64,000 nt of DNA. Origin: JAGNLM01 sp964439835 (lineage in GTDB: Bacteria > Pseudomonadota > Gammaproteobacteria > JAABTG01). Below the pieces are notes generated by a model. The model worked only from the letters and a program-made list of their open reading frames with translations, was not told the DNA's origin and did not search any database. The DNA is taken from positions 62,001-126,000 of the forward strand of contig CAYTPQ010000001.1 in assembly GCA_964439835.1 (NCBI GenBank). The letters run 5' to 3'. The translations under genes and the position numbers were made by a program. Positions 32,184 through 41,223 of the stretch are shown piece by piece; position 1 is the stretch's first letter; each line of letters begins with the position of its first letter.

Positions 32184-35114
32184 ATGTCGGCCGCTTCCAC
32201 ACCCCCTGCGGTGCCCCGTCGCCGCCCGGCCGTGGGGCCGGGCCTGCGGCGGCTGCTGTTCCCGGTCCTCGGCCTGTTCGGCCTGCTGGCCGTCAACGGG
32301 GCCTACCTGGGCAGCGTGACCTTCTTGGAGTGGTGGACCGGCGAGGTCCACCAGGACTTCCTGTACCAGGTGATGTTCCTGGTGCACCTGGCCCTCGGCC
32401 TGCTCCTGATCCTCCCGGCCCTGGCTTTCGGCGCCCTTCACCTGCGCAACGCCTGGCGCCGGCCCAACCGGGCGGCGGTGCGGGCCGGCCTCGCCCTCTA
32501 CGTCACGGCGGTCCTGCTGCTGGCGAGCGGCGTGGTGCTGACGCGCTTCGACTTCTTCGAGGTCAAGGACCCGGAGGTGCGCGCCGTGGCCTATTGGGTC
32601 CACGTCGGCACCCCACTGGTCGCCGCCTGGCTGTTCGTGCTGCACCGCCTGGCCGGACGTGCGATCCGCTGGCGGGTGGGCGCCGCCTGGGCGGCGGTGG
32701 CCGTCGCCTTCAGCCTGGCGATGCTGCTGGTGCGGGCCCCCGACCCCGGGCACAGCGCGGACGCCGCGAGCTATGCCGGCGACGCGTTTCGCCCCTCCTT
32801 CGCCAAGACCCGCGACGGCGGGCTGATCCCCGCCCGGGTGCTGATGTCGGACGAGTACTGCAAGGCCTGCCACGCCGACGCCTTCGAGCAGTGGTCCCAC
32901 AGCGCGCACCGGCTGAGCTCCTTCAACAACCCGGCCTACCGCTTCTCGGTGCGCGAGACCCGCCAGGTGACGACCGACCGGGGCAACCCCCGCGGCGCCC
33001 GCTTCTGCGCCGCCTGCCACGATCCGGTGCCGCTGTTCTCGGGCGCCTTCGACGACCCGGCCTTCGACGACGAGCACCACCCGACCGCCAACGCCGGGAT
33101 CACCTGCACCGCCTGCCACGCCATCACCCGGGTCGACAGCCCGCGCGGCAACGGCGACTACACCATCGCGAGCCCGGTCCACTATCCCTTCGCCTACAGC
33201 GACCACCCTCTGCTGGAGTGGGTCAACCACCAGCTGGTGAAGGCCAAGCCGGCCTTCCACAAGAAGACCTTCCTCAAGCCCCTGCACCGGGAGCCCGAGT
33301 TCTGCGGGGTCTGCCACAAGGTCCACCTGCCGAAGGAGGTGAATGGCTACAAGTGGCTGCGGGGCCAGAACCACTACGACACCTACCTGCTGTCCGGCGT
33401 CTCGGGCCACGGCGCGACCAGTTTCTACTACCCCGACAAGCCCGCCGAGAGCTGCGCCGGCTGCCATATGCCCCTCACCGAGTCGATCGACTTCGGGGCC
33501 CAGCACTACGACGACTCGGGGCGCCTGAAGGTCCACGACCATCAGTTCCGGGGGGCCAACACCGCCCTGCCCCACCTGCTGGAGATGCCGGGCTGGGTGA
33601 ATGAGCGGCACCGGCAGTTCCTCGAGGGCGTCGCCCGGGTGGACCTGTTCGGCCTGCGGGAGGGGGGTGCCATCACCGACCCGCTGCGGGCACCCCTGCG
33701 GCCCGAGGTCCCGGCGCTGCGCCCCGGCGGCGAATACCTGCTGGAGGTGGTGGTCCGCACCCTCGGGGTCGGCCATGTCTTCACCCAGGGGACGTCCGAC
33801 TCCAACGAGGTCTGGCTCGACGTCGCGGTCACCGACGGTGGCCGGCCGGTGGGGCGGAGCGGCGGGATGGCCGAGGACGGCGCGGTCGACCCCTGGTCCC
33901 ACTTCGTCAACGCCTACGTGCTCGACCGCAACGGCGACCGCATCGACCGCCGCAACGCCCACGACATCTTCACCGCGCTCTACGACCACCAGGTCCCGCC
34001 CGGGGCGGCCGACGTCGTGCACTACCGGCTCCGTGTGCCCGAGGACGCCCGGGGGCCGCTGACGGTCGAGGTGGCGCTCGCCTACCGCAAGTTCGACACC
34101 ACCTACCTGCGCCACTTCGAAGGCGAGCGCTTCGCCGGCAACGACCTGCCGATCACGGTGATCGCCCGGGATCGGGTCACCTTCCCGATCGAGCAGGACC
34201 CTGGGCGGGACAGCCCGGCCTCGACGGCGGTGCAGCCAGGGTTCCCATCGACCTCTTCCCCGTTGTCGCCCCCGACTGCCGTCGCAACGCCGTCACCGCC
34301 CCCCCGGCACGGGGATTCGCCCGCCGGCACCCGAGTCGCCGACGGAGCCGGGTCGGCGCCGGCCGCCGCGGCCACTACCGAGGTCCCACTTTGGCAGCGC
34401 TGGAACGACTTCGGGATCGGGCTGCTGCGCAAGGGTCAGCGCGGGGAGCTGCGCCAGGCCGAGGCGGCCTTCAGGGAGGTGGAGCGTCTGGGGCGGGCCG
34501 ACGGGCCCGTGAACCTGGCCCGGGTGTACCTGCGGGAAGGTCGGCTCGACGAGGCCCGCGAGGCCCTGCGCCGGGCCGCGAGCCACGACCCACCCGCCTA
34601 CCCCTGGGTCATCGCCTGGCTCAGCGCCCAGGTCGACCTGCAGAACGGAAACCTGGACGAGGCCATCGCCGGCCTGCGACGGGTGCTCGCCACGGACTTC
34701 GCCGAAGCCCGCCGGCGGGGTTTCGATTTCGGCCTCGATTACCGGATCCGCAACGAGCTCGGCCAGGCCCTGTTCGAGCGGGCGAAGCCACTGCGGGGCG
34801 AGGCGCACCGGGCCGAGCGCGACCGGCTGCTGGGCGAAGCGGCCGGCGAGTTCGAAGACGTGCTGCGGCGCGACCCCGAGAACCTGACCGCCCACTACAA
34901 CCTGTCGCTCGTCTACGCCCTGACCGGCGAGCGGCAGCGGGCCGAGGCCCACCGGGCCCTCTACGAGCAGTACCGGCCCGACGACAACGCCCGCGAGGTG
35001 GCCGTCACCCGCCACCGCCGGGCGAACCCGCCCGCCGACCACGCGGCCGAGGCGGTGGTGATCTACGACCTGCAGCGGCCGGGGGCGCCGGGTTTGGCGG
35101 GTGATGGGACATAA
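32184..35114 (+). CDS. Membrane-anchored pentahaem cytochrome c with TPR tail
   Basis: The 976-residue protein has about four N-terminal membrane helices (to residue ~190), then five CxxCH haem sites (CKACH, CAACH, CTACH, CGVCH, CAGCH; about residues 220-430), a beta-rich region (about 500-660), a Pro/Ser linker and a TPR region (about 725-930). Haem and TPR parts should lie outside the inner membrane. It may pass electrons from the quinone pool to a periplasmic partner. The ATG at 32184 was chosen because GGAGG lies five bases upstream; a TTG further up lacks this. The 3' end overlaps the convergent methylase gene. Confidence 0.9.
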   Translation: MSAASTPPAVPRRRPAVGPGLRRLLFPVLGLFGLLAVNGAYLGSVTFLEWWTGEVHQDFLYQVMFLVHLALGLLLILPALAFGALHLRNAWRRPNRAAVRAGLALYVTAVLLLASGVVLTRFDFFEVKDPEVRAVAYWVHVGTPLVAAWLFVLHRLAGRAIRWRVGAAWAAVAVAFSLAMLLVRAPDPGHSADAASYAGDAFRPSFAKTRDGGLIPARVLMSDEYCKACHADAFEQWSHSAHRLSSFNNPAYRFSVRETRQVTTDRGNPRGARFCAACHDPVPLFSGAFDDPAFDDEHHPTANAGITCTACHAITRVDSPRGNGDYTIASPVHYPFAYSDHPLLEWVNHQLVKAKPAFHKKTFLKPLHREPEFCGVCHKVHLPKEVNGYKWLRGQNHYDTYLLSGVSGHGATSFYYPDKPAESCAGCHMPLTESIDFGAQHYDDSGRLKVHDHQFRGANTALPHLLEMPGWVNERHRQFLEGVARVDLFGLREGGAITDPLRAPLRPEVPALRPGGEYLLEVVVRTLGVGHVFTQGTSDSNEVWLDVAVTDGGRPVGRSGGMAEDGAVDPWSHFVNAYVLDRNGDRIDRRNAHDIFTALYDHQVPPGAADVVHYRLRVPEDARGPLTVEVALAYRKFDTTYLRHFEGERFAGNDLPITVIARDRVTFPIEQDPGRDSPASTAVQPGFPSTSSPLSPPTAVATPSPPPRHGDSPAGTRVADGAGSAPAAAATTEVPLWQRWNDFGIGLLRKGQRGELRQAEAAFREVERLGRADGPVNLARVYLREGRLDEAREALRRAASHDPPAYPWVIAWLSAQVDLQNGNLDEAIAGLRRVLATDFAEARRRGFDFGLDYRIRNELGQALFERAKPLRGEAHRAERDRLLGEAAGEFEDVLRRDPENLTAHYNLSLVYALTGERQRAEAHRALYEQYRPDDNAREVAVTRHRRANPPADHAAEAVVIYDLQRPGAPGLAGDGT

Positions 35115-35952
35115 GGTCTCCGACCCCTTTGGTGGCCAGCATCTCCTTCGCCGGGGATCGATCGCCGGTGCAGCTGATATTGCGCGGGGCGTCCAGCAGG
35201 CGGATGTCGAAGCCGAGGCCTTCGTAAAGATCGAGGATCCTCGGTGTCGCCTGATTGGAGGCGACGACGGGCCCCGGGTGGCGGGCGAGCCAGTGGGCGA
35301 GCCGAACCTGGTCGTCCCAGGAGAAGCCATCCTTGGCGTAGTCGACGAACTGCACGTCGTAGGGGGGGTCGGCGTAGACGAAGTCGTCGGGCTCGAGCGC
35401 GAGGGCCTCGAAGTCCCCGTGGATGAAGGTCCAGTCCCCGAGGACCTCGCGGTAGGGCGTGAAATCGCGCACGTAGTAGATCCGGGCGTAGCGGCCGAAG
35501 GGGACGTTGAAGGCGCCCTTGCGGTTGAAGCGGCAGAGGCCGTTGTAGCCGGTGCGGTTCAGGTAGTAGAACAGCTCCGCCGCTTCCTGGCTGTCGGCCT
35601 GACCGCCCAGGATAAGGGCGTTGAAGCGTTCCCGGTGCGCGTAGTAGAGCGCCTCGTCGTTCTCCATCGGGACGTCCACGGCGAGGCCCCGCTGCAGCCA
35701 GCGGTAGAAGTTGACCGCGTGGGCGTTGGCGTCGCCAAGCAGCGCCCGTTGCGGTCGCAGGCCGAGCACCACGGCGAGCCCGCCGCAGAAGGGCTCGACC
35801 AGCCGGCGCCCCCGGTACGGTGCCCAGAGCGGATCAAGATGGGGCAGCAGCCAGCGCTTGCCGCCGGCCCACTTGAGCGGGGGCTGCAGACGGCCTTCCG
35901 CGTCCCGGAGGACGGCACTGGCGGTCAACTGGGAACGGGAACGCCGGGGCAT
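35005..35952 (-). CDS. Dam-type DNA adenine methyltransferase
   Basis: The protein has PLKWAGGKRWLLPHL (AdoMet motif, about residue 25), FCGGLAVVLG, the target-region segment NRTGYNGLCRFNRKGAFNVPFG and the catalytic YADPPYDVQF (about 195), matching the D12-class Dam/DpnIIA family that methylates adenine in GATC. No restriction partner is nearby. The family usually ends shortly after SPAKEMLATKG; here the frame runs on for some 45 Pro/Arg-rich residues into the opposite cytochrome gene, giving about 110 bp of convergent coding overlap. Confidence 0.88.
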   Translation of the reverse strand: MPRRSRSQLTASAVLRDAEGRLQPPLKWAGGKRWLLPHLDPLWAPYRGRRLVEPFCGGLAVVLGLRPQRALLGDANAHAVNFYRWLQRGLAVDVPMENDEALYYAHRERFNALILGGQADSQEAAELFYYLNRTGYNGLCRFNRKGAFNVPFGRYARIYYVRDFTPYREVLGDWTFIHGDFEALALEPDDFVYADPPYDVQFVDYAKDGFSWDDQVRLAHWLARHPGPVVASNQATPRILDLYEGLGFDIRLLDAPRNISCTGDRSPAKEMLATKGVGDLMSHHPPNPAPPAAAGRRSPPPRPRGRRAGSPGGGG

Positions 35953-36018
35953 GGGGCGCCATTCTTACACGGCGCAGCGGGATGGTGCGCACACAGTGGG
36001 GTCGCCGAGTCGCCGTAG

Positions 36019-36050
36019 GGTGGGTTAGCGGCTTAGCCGCGTAACCCACC
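36019..36050. repeat. GGTGGGTTAGCGGC inverted repeat
   Basis: GGTGGGTTAGCGGCT and AGCCGCGTAACCCACC form a near-perfect hairpin with one bulged base and a 1-nt loop. It lies between the methylase promoter side and the Npt-like gene. Similar GGTGGGTTA/TAACCCACC hairpins are common interspersed elements in environmental bacteria, from memory. Confidence 0.75.
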
Positions 36051-36172
36051 GGCCCGCGCAGAGGCCCCACGCCCCGGTGCGTTGCGCTTCGCCAACGCGA
36101 CCTGCGGCTGCTGTGTGCCGACCGGACTGCGGCCTTGGGCTTCGTCTCTCCCCCTGCTAACTTCTGAGGACC

Positions 36173-38902
36173 ATGGGCTACGAAGGGAATCGTCCCGCCG
36201 CAGGCCGGGCCGGCGTCCTCGGCGCCGTGCGCGCCGGCGAGCGCCGGCTCGCGGCCTATCTGGTCCTGACCTTCTTCCTACTGAGCGCCGGCCTCGCGGT
36301 CGGTCGCGGCAGCGCCGACGCCCTGTTCTTCAAGCGCTACGGCATCGAGTACCTACCGCTGGTGTTCCTGGCGCTGGGCGGCCTGCTCGCGGCGGCCGGG
36401 ACGGTCTACGCGGCGTTCGTGGACCGCGTCCCGGCGGAGCGCTCGGGGTTGGTGATCGGCATCGTGCTGGCGGTCCTGCTCGCGGCCGGCTGGTGGGGGA
36501 TGACCGCCACCCATGCCGAGGCCCTCTACCCGCTGTACTACCTGACCTACGAGGTGGCCTCCGAGCTGCTGCTCGTGCACACGCCGCTGTACCTGTCCCA
36601 GAACCTGGACACGCAGGCGGCCAAGCGGCTCTCGCCCCTGGTGTTCGCCGGCGGGCAGGTGGGCACGGTCTCCGGCGGGCTGCTGCTCGGGCTGGCCGCC
36701 GGCCACATCGAGGTTCAGGACCTGCTGCTCGTGTGGGCGGGCTTGCTGGTCGCGGGCGTCGCGGCAACCGTGCTCTGGCACCGCCGCCAGGGCGCCTCGG
36801 CCTACTACCGGGCGCCGCGCAGGGAGGCCCGCCCGCTGCGGGCCGCGGCCGGCCAGGTCGCCGCCGGGGTGCGGCTGGCTCGGCACTCCCCGCTGGTGCG
36901 CCGGGCCTCGCTGTCCCTGTTCTTCCTCGTGATCGCCTTCTACGTCCTCGCCTATGCCGTGAACCGGGTCTACACCGAGACGTTTCCCGGCGAGGCGGAA
37001 CTCGCGGCGTTCTTCGGGCTCCTGATCGCGGTCAACAGCCTGCTCGCCCTGCTGCTGCAGGTCTTCGTGACCGGCCGCCTGGTCGACCGCATCGGCCTGC
37101 GCCGGGCGAACCTGGTCTTTCCCCTCACCCTGATCGCGAGCTACGCCGCGCTGCTCGTCCACTTCGCACTGCCGTCCGCGGTCGCGGCCAGCGTCAGCAA
37201 GGACGCGGTGATGCCGGGGGTCCGCAACCCGGTACGGGCGATGTTCCTGAACGTCATGCCGCAGGGGCTGCAGGGGCGGGCGCGGGCCGTTCAAGTGCTG
37301 CTGGTGATGCCGCTCGCGCTGGCGGTGTCGGGGGCGGTGCTGTGGCTGGTCCAGGGGCTCGATGCCCCTCTCCTGTTCCTGGTGCCCGGAGCCCTTGCCG
37401 CGGCCCTCTACCTCTTCTACAGCCACCGCATGAGCCAGGCCTACGCCGGCACCATCCTCGAACACCTGCAGGCCCGCGTCTGCCTCCCCCCCGACGACCT
37501 GGCGCAGGGCATGCAGGGGGCCGGTACCGATGCCTTCGCCGCCCTCGGGCGCGGGGTCGAGCACCCCGACGAAGAGGTAGTGGTCTCTTTCGCGCAGGTC
37601 CTGGTCGCCTCGTTCCCCGAGCGCGCGGCACCGGTCCTCCTCGCCCGCATGGGCGGCATGAGCAACGCCGGCGCCGACCGGCTGGTGCGCGTGCTCTCGA
37701 CCGTGCCCGCCGGGCTGCGCCCGGTCTTGTGGGACCGCGCGCGGGCAGGCGACCCGCACCTGCGGGCGACGGTGCTGCGGGCGCTGGCGTCCCAGCCGGA
37801 CGCCTTCTTCGCGGCGGAGGTCCGGCAGACGCTGGCGGCCCCAAACCCCCGGCTGGCCGCAGCCGCGGTCCACGGCGCGCTGCGGCTCGCCAACGCCTCA
37901 CCGCGGCCGACCGCACTCCGGGTGTGGCAGGGCCTGTTGGAGGGCCCGACCGACGGCCGGCTGGCGGCGCTGGACCTGACTGCCAACCTGGCGCGGGTGG
38001 AGCCGGCCGAGCGGGAGCCGCTGCGCGAGGGTTACCGCGCCGCCTTCCGCTCGCTCCTCGGCCTCGACGATGAGACGGTCTCGCTGCGCGTGCTGCGGGC
38101 GCTGGCGGCCTGGGACGGGCCACCCCTGCCGGAGATCGAGCCGGCCGTGGTCGCGCTGGCCGCGGGGAGCAACCCGCTGTCAAGGGCCGCGGCGGTGTCG
38201 GCGGCACGCTGGCTTCCGGCGGTGGAGCGCCGGGAGGCGATCGCGCGGGAGGCGCTCGCGGACGGGCACCAGCGGGTGCGCGACGCCGCGACCGAGCTGC
38301 TCCTCGGCGGCGCGACCGGCGCCGCCTTCCGAGACCTGGCCCAGCGCTGGATAATCCTGGGCAGGCAGGGCTCGCCCAGGGCCCAGGCCACGCTGTTGGA
38401 GGCGCTGATGGCACAGGGCCTGCCGCACGCCGTGCTGGTGGCCGCCGCCCGGGCCCGGGCCGCAGACGCGCACTGGCTGGAGGAGGCCCTGGCCCCGGTC
38501 GAGGCGGCGGTGCGCTCCGGCCACCGGCGCTTCGCGCTGCTCGAGCAGACCCTGCGCGAGCGCGTCGCGCAGACCGTGGACGTCGCCCTCCTCGCCCTGC
38601 AGGGCAGCGGCGACGGCGAGTCCTTTGCCGCGGTGCGGGCGGCGCTGCGCAGCGGGGACGCGCGATTCCGCGCCGATGCGCGGGAGGCCCTGGCGAATCT
38701 GGGGGACCGAGAGGTCGTCGCCCTGCTGGCGGGCGTCCTTCGCGACCCGGAAGACCGGCTTCGGGCCACCGCCCCGGGCCGGTTCCGGGACGCCGACGAG
38801 GCAGCGCGCTGGTGCACGCTGCACGGGGACCCCTGGCTCAGCGCCTGCGCCCGCCACGCGGGGACGGGCGCCCCCTCCGCCGAGGCGGCCACCGTTGGTT
38901 GA
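36173..38902 (+). CDS. Npt-like (ATP/ADP translocase fold) membrane protein with HEAT-like repeats
   Basis: The 909-residue protein has 10-12 membrane helices in residues 25-425, in the style of MFS/Npt1-like nucleotide transporters (RYGIEYLPLVFLALGGLLAAAGTVYAAFVDRVP, LFFLVIAFYVLAYAVNRVYTETFPGE). From about 430 to the end it is soluble and helical with HEAT-like repeats (ALGRGVEHPDEEVVVSFAQVL, LRALASQPDAF, EALANLGDREVVALLAGVLRDPEDRLR). GAGGA lies six bases before the ATG. The substrate is unknown. The next gene, a cNMP-binding protein, overlaps its stop; in relatives these parts can be a single chain. Confidence 0.85.
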   Translation: MGYEGNRPAAGRAGVLGAVRAGERRLAAYLVLTFFLLSAGLAVGRGSADALFFKRYGIEYLPLVFLALGGLLAAAGTVYAAFVDRVPAERSGLVIGIVLAVLLAAGWWGMTATHAEALYPLYYLTYEVASELLLVHTPLYLSQNLDTQAAKRLSPLVFAGGQVGTVSGGLLLGLAAGHIEVQDLLLVWAGLLVAGVAATVLWHRRQGASAYYRAPRREARPLRAAAGQVAAGVRLARHSPLVRRASLSLFFLVIAFYVLAYAVNRVYTETFPGEAELAAFFGLLIAVNSLLALLLQVFVTGRLVDRIGLRRANLVFPLTLIASYAALLVHFALPSAVAASVSKDAVMPGVRNPVRAMFLNVMPQGLQGRARAVQVLLVMPLALAVSGAVLWLVQGLDAPLLFLVPGALAAALYLFYSHRMSQAYAGTILEHLQARVCLPPDDLAQGMQGAGTDAFAALGRGVEHPDEEVVVSFAQVLVASFPERAAPVLLARMGGMSNAGADRLVRVLSTVPAGLRPVLWDRARAGDPHLRATVLRALASQPDAFFAAEVRQTLAAPNPRLAAAAVHGALRLANASPRPTALRVWQGLLEGPTDGRLAALDLTANLARVEPAEREPLREGYRAAFRSLLGLDDETVSLRVLRALAAWDGPPLPEIEPAVVALAAGSNPLSRAAAVSAARWLPAVERREAIAREALADGHQRVRDAATELLLGGATGAAFRDLAQRWIILGRQGSPRAQATLLEALMAQGLPHAVLVAAARARAADAHWLEEALAPVEAAVRSGHRRFALLEQTLRERVAQTVDVALLALQGSGDGESFAAVRAALRSGDARFRADAREALANLGDREVVALLAGVLRDPEDRLRATAPGRFRDADEAARWCTLHGDPWLSACARHAGTGAPSAEAATVG

Positions 38903-39344
38903 CTTCTTCGACCGGGTCCTGCTGCTGAAGCGCGCGCCCTTCTTTGCGGAGGTCGAAACCGACGATCTGCGCCACGTGGCCCGGGCGTTGGAGGAGCAGG
39001 TGTTCGCGGCGGGCGAGCAGGTGTTCCGGATCGACGAGCGGGGTGACCACATGTACATCGTGGTCAGCGGGCGGGTGGGGATCTCGACCGCGCGGGACGC
39101 CCGCGCGAAGGACTTCATCGCCGAGCTGGGGGAGGGGGAATGCTTCGGGGAGATGAATCTGGTGGACGAGCTGCCGCGGTCGGCCACCGCTGTCGCACTG
39201 GAGGCCACTCATCTCCTGACCCTGGAGAAGGCGCGCCTGAGGAACCTGTTGATGAGCTACCCGGCGATTGCCGTGGGGATGCTGCGGGCCCTGTCCCTGC
39301 GCCTGCGGGAGGCCCATCGGCGGGCCCGGGGGCAGGGGCGATGA
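38895..39344 (+). CDS. Small cyclic nucleotide-binding domain protein
   Basis: The 149-residue protein is essentially one cNMP-binding domain (VDFFDRVLLLKRAPFFAEV, GEQVFRIDERGDHMYIVVSGRVGI, then the phosphate-binding cassette GECFGEMNLVDELPRSATA). Key Glu and Arg residues are present, so cyclic nucleotide binding is plausible. The only suitable start in place is TTG at 38895, inside the end of the Npt-like gene, implying translational coupling. It probably regulates that transporter. Confidence 0.85.
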   Translation: MVDFFDRVLLLKRAPFFAEVETDDLRHVARALEEQVFAAGEQVFRIDERGDHMYIVVSGRVGISTARDARAKDFIAELGEGECFGEMNLVDELPRSATAVALEATHLLTLEKARLRNLLMSYPAIAVGMLRALSLRLREAHRRARGQGR

Positions 39345-39445
39345 GCGGTCTTTCGGTCTCGACCGGGCGCCCGGTTGGGTCGCTCCCCGTCGGGAATCGA
39401 CGCCGATGCGCCGCCACCCGGGCGCTGGAGAAGGGCAGGAGCGCC

Positions 39446-40186
39446 ATGTGTCAGCAACCTGCCAGGGCCCTCGCGATGGCCGCCGTGCTCGCGACCGGTC
39501 TGGGCGGGGCACCCGGCCCCGTGCCGGCCCAAGAGTCACTCTCGTCGGACCCCCACTACACACCGGCCGGCTTCTTTGACGTCCACGTCTGCAACTGGCC
39601 GGACCGCCCGCTCTTCTTCCTGGTGCTGTTCTCGACCGAGCGCTTCGCGGAGGTCAACGGCGTCGAGGTGACCGGGCCCGGGGGCGAGCCGGTCGCACGC
39701 CTCGACCCCGCGAAGTTCATCCGGCTGGACCGCCCCGGCAAGCCCGAGAAGCGGGTATTCATCCAGCAGGTCGAGGTCCCCGCCGGCGCGGCCAACGGCT
39801 GGTACAAGGCGCGGGTGCGCCTGAGCGACGGCCAGGAGGTCCTCGGCCGCGACTACGTGGTGATCACGGCCCTGCCCCGGGCCGGCGGGTTGGCCCCGGC
39901 GCGGGACGCGACCGTCGGCCTGCCCGCCGTCTTCACCTGGGCGCCGGTGGCGGGTGCCGCCCGCTATCAGGTCTACCTCCGCGACCTGTGGCAGCCGGGC
40001 GATAATCCCGTCCACCAGTCGAAGCTCCTGACTGACACCCGCTACGAGGTCCCGGCGGAGGTGCTGAAGCCCGGCGGCCACTACTCCTGGAAGGTCCACG
40101 CCCGGGACGTGGACGAGCACATCCTGCTGGGGGACTACAACCACGGCTCCCAGAGCGAGTGGACGCCCTTCGAAGTCGCGGAGTAG
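39446..40186 (+). CDS. Secreted protein of unknown function with fibronectin-like part
   Basis: The 246-residue protein has a signal peptide (ALAMAAVLATGLGGAPGPVPAQ) and two beta-rich segments. The second (about 155-246) has FTWAPVAGAARYQVYLRDLW and GGHYSWKVHARDVDE, resembling a fibronectin type III-like fold. The function is not recognised. The ATG at 39446 follows GGCAGGAG; the longer upstream frame overlaps the cNMP gene and was rejected. It is co-directional with the transporter/cNMP pair 100 bp upstream. Confidence 0.75.
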   Translation: MCQQPARALAMAAVLATGLGGAPGPVPAQESLSSDPHYTPAGFFDVHVCNWPDRPLFFLVLFSTERFAEVNGVEVTGPGGEPVARLDPAKFIRLDRPGKPEKRVFIQQVEVPAGAANGWYKARVRLSDGQEVLGRDYVVITALPRAGGLAPARDATVGLPAVFTWAPVAGAARYQVYLRDLWQPGDNPVHQSKLLTDTRYEVPAEVLKPGGHYSWKVHARDVDEHILLGDYNHGSQSEWTPFEVAE

Positions 40187-40200
40187 CGGGAAAGGCATCG

Positions 40201-40339
40201 ACCACAAAGTACACGAAGGACACGAATGGGATGGAGAACGCAATTTGCACGAGGGCGATCGGATGAGTCTGCGAACCCCTGGCTCGCCCTGGTTAGTTCC
40301 GTCTATCAAGTCCTTCGTGTCCTTTGTGTCCTTCGTGGT
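40201..40339. repeat. Period-9 inverted repeat, copy 3, with long spacer
   Basis: Arms of 26 nt at 40201-40226 and 40314-40339 are inverted copies with three mismatches and are built from CACNAAGNA-like 9-mers. The spacer is 87 nt, much longer than in the other copies. The right arm ends exactly at the GTG codons that can start the CHAP-domain gene. Confidence 0.85.
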
Positions 40340-41105
40340 GGAAAGTCCACTCACCGAGTGGCGGCGTACTGGCATCGGGGTCGGCCTGGCCGCTCTGCTC
40401 GCGCTGGCGCCACCCCCCGGTGTGGCGGATACGGCCTCGGGGTCCCTGCCTGCCGCCTGCGCGGTCGACTGCGTGAGCCGCTACGGCGAGGTACTGGGCA
40501 CGGCGGACCCCGGCGTGCCCGCCCACTCCAACTGCAGCTCGGCCTGCGTCTCGTTCGAGCCGCACGTGCGGGACGGGCGTTTCCTCGGCATGAAGTGGCA
40601 GTGTGTCGAGTACGCCCGCCGCTGGCTCTACACCGCCAAGGGCGCGGTCTTCGGCGACGTCGACGTGGCGGCCGACGTCTGGCGCAGGGTCGACGCCCTG
40701 ACCCGAGTCGCGGACGGCGGCCGCATCGCTCTCACCGCTCACCCCAACGGCTCCCCGTCCCCTCCACGGCCCGGCGACCTGCTGGTCTACGGCGACGAGT
40801 TCCTCGGCACCGGCCACCTGGCCGTCGTCCTGCGGGTGGACCCCGCGGCGGGCACCGTGGAGGTCGCGGAGCAGAACTACGACAACCGCCCCTGGCCGGC
40901 CGACCACGCCCGTCGGATCGACCTGGTCGAGCGTGGCGGGAGGTTCTGGCTGCTGGACGCGTACCTGATTGGCTGGAAGCGCGCCGAGGGGTTACCCGAG
41001 GTCTCCAGTGACGTCGGAGCCCCGGGGGATCCCACCCCGTACCGTGATCCGGCGGCTGGGGTACAGGTCATCGGTCCCCCTGGGTCCCGGCTTACGCCGG
41101 AATGA
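40338..41105 (+). CDS. Secreted CHAP-domain amidase/peptidase
   Basis: From GTG at 40338 the protein has 255 residues, with a signal peptide (RRTGIGVGLAALLALAPPPGVAD). A CHAP-like domain follows: the catalytic cysteine lies in GMKWQCVEYARRWLY and the histidine in GTGHLAVVLRV, with RPGDLLVYG between them. Similar domains occur in glutathionylspermidine amidase and cell-wall amidases. An ATG at 40245 also opens this frame, but its extra 31 residues are translated inverted-repeat sequence (FVSFVSFVV). The gene follows the secreted protein at 39446. Confidence 0.82.
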   Translation: MESPLTEWRRTGIGVGLAALLALAPPPGVADTASGSLPAACAVDCVSRYGEVLGTADPGVPAHSNCSSACVSFEPHVRDGRFLGMKWQCVEYARRWLYTAKGAVFGDVDVAADVWRRVDALTRVADGGRIALTAHPNGSPSPPRPGDLLVYGDEFLGTGHLAVVLRVDPAAGTVEVAEQNYDNRPWPADHARRIDLVERGGRFWLLDAYLIGWKRAEGLPEVSSDVGAPGDPTPYRDPAAGVQVIGPPGSRLTPE

Positions 41106-41223
41106 CAGCCCGCGCGTGTGCCGCGAGTCGGCGTCGCTCGCGGGCGGCACGCACGACCTCTGTATGGACAGCGGGCGTGACCCGTGGTGGAGTCTCGACC
41201 ATCCGCCTTCCGGGAGGTCCATC

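Noticed and set aside
36082..38073. 663-codon plus-strand frame within the Npt-like gene
   Set aside because: It is an out-of-frame shadow, extremely rich in R, G, A and P, while the other frame shows clear membrane helices and HEAT-like repeats.
40245..40337. ATG at 40245 as the start of the CHAP protein
   Set aside because: The extra residues are translated inverted-repeat sequence and would bury the signal peptide; GTG at 40335/40338 fits better.
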